5,196 bases of DNA, taken from the NCBI GenBank assembly GCA_017526725.1, contig JAFXRA010000250.1, forward strand, positions 1 through 5,196, given 5' to 3'. The notes below the pieces were generated by a model, which searched no databases, was not told where the DNA came from, and saw only the letters and a program-made list of their open reading frames with translations. Each line of letters begins with the position of its first letter. Position 1 is the stretch's first letter. Shown here piece by piece: positions 4,876 through 5,196 of the stretch. Position numbers and translations under genes: made by a program. Source of the DNA: Candidatus Rifleibacteriota bacterium. GTDB lineage: Bacteria; Riflebacteria; Ozemobacteria; Ozemobacterales; Ozemobacteraceae.

Positions 4876-5196
4876 TTACAGTTGTTCGCTAATTAGTTTT
4901 TCGCCAACCTGTAAGGCTTCGCCAATCTTAGACGGGTCTTTGCCGCCTGCAGAAGCCATATCCGGTCTTCCGCCGCCGCCGCCCTGAGCAACTTTGGCAA
5001 CTTCTTTTATAAGTTTGCCAGCATGAACGCCCTTCTTGACCAGGTCTGCTGCAACTTTAAGCACAAAGTTTGCTTTTTCACCGCCAGCAGCCAACAATAC
5101 AACAGCAGGAACCTTGGAATTAGCAACTAGTTCGTCAGCCATTTCCTTCATTTCGTCAACAGACATACCGTCAGTCTGGCCTAAATACAGAGCAGA
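4876..5196 (-). CDS. alaS: Alanyl-tRNA synthetase, C-terminal end (5' part outside window)
   Basis: The last 106 codons of alanyl-tRNA synthetase, which charges tRNA-Ala with alanine in the cytoplasm. The reading frame stays open to the window edge ([10 protein letters not shown] precedes the first internal Met at 5166), so the gene continues beyond it. The visible part is the C-Ala/DHHA1 domain: [20 protein letters not shown], then [20 protein letters not shown] and [18 protein letters not shown], the glycine-rich GGGGGRPxxAxAGGxDPSK signature of this domain. This domain helps bind the tRNA elbow and links the aminoacylation and editing sites. G+C is higher than in the rest of the window, as expected of a conserved housekeeping gene. 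It ends in a strong terminator. Confidence 0.95.
   Translation of the reverse strand, partial: SALYLGQTDGMSVDEMKEMADELVANSKVPAVVLLAAGGEKANFVLKVAADLVKKGVHAGKLIKEVAKVAQGGGGGRPDMASAGGKDPSKIGEALQVGEKLISEQL

Overview
The window looks like chromosomal DNA from an AT-rich, probably Gram-negative, chemotactic bacterium that I cannot name. The cyanobacterial/Melainabacteria side and Elusimicrobiota are both compatible with a HEAT-repeat gene, a P2-type CheA region, a YqgF/RuvX ending in an ILRGYLDQRR-like tail, and GTCATTGCGAG-type dispersed repeats. That placement is a guess. Four named families (CheA-like, HEAT repeat, RuvX/YqgF, AlaRS C-terminus) are clear. Two genes are uncharacterised.

Layout. 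Bases 1-1397 (+) hold the 3' part of a CheA-like gene, cut by the window start just after the expected phospho-acceptor histidine. It runs HPt remnant, P2 (CheY-binding) domain, Pro/Ala linker, CheW domain, with no room for the dimerisation and ATP-binding kinase domains. It abuts, stop codon to stop codon, a convergent two-gene minus-strand unit: a small beta-rich protein resembling DUF6941 (3030-2617), then a HEAT-repeat protein (2615-1398), with one base between them. A 478-base non-coding stretch (3031-3508) follows, densely packed with repeats. It has two copies of a palindromic element with compensatory stem changes, a ~79-base compound inverted repeat, purine- and pyrimidine-rich short tandem arrays, an inverted GCGGACAGT pair, a four-run G-quadruplex motif and a palindrome over the next stop codon. 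Beyond it, all on the minus strand, lie ruvX (3937-3509), a very AT-rich gene for a membrane-anchored protein of unknown function (4806-3988), a clear intrinsic terminator (4836-4864) and the 3' end of alaS (5196-4876).

How the genes fit together. alaS and ruvX are neighbours in many bacteria. Here an AT-rich gene with a one-pass membrane anchor sits between them, behind the alaS terminator, and looks like an insertion. The CheA-like protein has phosphotransfer, response-regulator-docking and receptor-coupling modules but no kinase, so it would need a partner kinase elsewhere to phosphorylate it. The HEAT and DUF6941-like proteins are probably co-translated cytoplasmic partners of unknown role. 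Their 5' leader appears to be made partly from one copy of the dispersed palindromic repeat.
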